Origin: CAYGDP01 sp964348665
GTDB taxonomy: Bacteria > Verrucomicrobiota > Verrucomicrobiia > Palsa-1439 > CAYGDP01
Direction: 5' to 3'
NCBI GenBank assembly: GCA_964348665.1
Contig: CAYGDP010000039.1
Location: 1-22,863, forward strand
DNA: 22,863 nucleotides
A model generated the notes under the pieces. That model was not told the DNA's origin. It did no database searches and saw only the letters and a program-made list of their open reading frames with translations. This document shows, piece by piece, positions 22,474 to 22,863 of the stretch. The translations under genes were made by a program, and so were the position numbers. Numbering within the stretch: the first letter of the stretch is position 1; each line of letters starts with the position of its first letter.

Positions 22474-22863
22474 ATGGGAGTTGGCAGCTTGAGATTAATG
22501 CTTGCTATACAACTGCGCGATTGGCAAATCCTGACCGTGAGGAGGATATTCAGCCGATTCGGAAGGTGGCGAGTGGCAAGCCTCGCGCTTGCGCTGGCAA
22601 TGCTCGGCTGCGCCCACGCCGACGAGATCCACAAAGCCGCTGCCAAGGGGGATGTCGAGAGAATTCGCCGTGCAATGGTCGCCGACGCGGAGATTGTTAC
22701 GGCAACAGACACGCAGGGTAAGACACTTCTGCATTGGGCAGCGGAGTATGGTCAGCCGAAAGTCGTCAAGCTGCTCCTCGACCACAAGGCAGATGTCAAT
22801 GCGAGGGATGACCTTGCCCCATTGGTTGGACAGTATATAACATTAAACTTGGCCATGGGTTTT
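22474..22863 (+). CDS. Exported ankyrin-repeat protein (3' end outside window)
   Basis: The frame is open for 130 codons to the window edge, with no stop. After a signal-like stretch (RWRVASLALALAMLGCAHA, with AHA before DE as a likely cleavage site), residues read DEIHKAAAKGDVERIRRAM and then GKTLLHWAAEYGQPKVVKLL followed by LDHKADVNARDD. These are clear ankyrin repeats, which bind other proteins. The start is uncertain: ATG 22474 has AAGGTGGA about 11 bases upstream. GTG 22573 has a better-placed GGAAGG but would leave a signal peptide without positive charge, and GTG 22537 is also in frame. The visible end (LAPLVGQYITLNLAMGF) departs from the ankyrin consensus and may be a degenerate repeat. 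Confidence 0.72.
   Translation, partial: MGVGSLRLMLAIQLRDWQILTVRRIFSRFGRWRVASLALALAMLGCAHADEIHKAAAKGDVERIRRAMVADAEIVTATDTQGKTLLHWAAEYGQPKVVKLLLDHKADVNARDDLAPLVGQYITLNLAMGF

Overview
The window is one continuous stretch of a moderately GC-rich, Gram-negative-type bacterial chromosome with dense coding and short gaps, none longer than 300 bases without a gene. An outer-membrane barrel protein and several signal peptides imply a double membrane. The gene mix (zinc-ribbon Ser/Thr kinase fused to RDD membrane domains, giant Ig-repeat exoproteins, squalene-cyclase-like toroids) and the small palindromic repeats inside genes fit the PVC group, most likely Verrucomicrobiota. That placement is an inference from family knowledge, not a search result.

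Layout. (1) 1-7972: the 3' part of a giant secreted protein with at least 17 tandem Ig/cadherin-like repeats and a C-terminal seven-unit FG-GAP propeller. It is coupled by a TGATG overlap to a TPR plus outer-membrane beta-barrel protein. (2) 8102-12219: a tightly packed run of selD, selA, a periplasmic transglutaminase-like protein and aat. selD is itself a selenoprotein gene: its catalytic codon is an in-frame TGA at 8153-8155, followed by a bacterial SECIS-type hairpin at 8180-8200. A start chosen after that TGA would lose the active site. selA carries three in-frame palindromic repeats, and a fourth repeat forms the selD/selA junction. (3) A hairpin-plus-T-run terminator at 12261-12286 ends this run. 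(4) 12292-15400: a candidate promoter, a five-codon leader and a 1010-residue protein with the order zinc ribbon, kinase, RDD, pseudokinase, RDD. (5) 15525-16871: an M16 metallopeptidase. (6) 16924-18888 on the minus strand: a YajQ-family protein and an acyl-CoA-ligase-like enzyme. (7) 19023-19577: a DUF2127 membrane protein. (8) 19649-22357: an unusual fusion of a HlyD-like periplasmic adaptor with a squalene-cyclase-like toroid. (9) 22474 to the end: the start of an exported ankyrin-repeat protein.

How the genes work together. SelD makes selenophosphate, and SelA uses it to make Sec-tRNA. Because SelD here needs Sec in its own active site, the operon contains a self-dependence loop. SelB and tRNA-Sec are not in this window and must be encoded elsewhere. 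The adhesin/barrel pair looks like one surface-display unit. The remaining genes are separate envelope, signalling and housekeeping functions.
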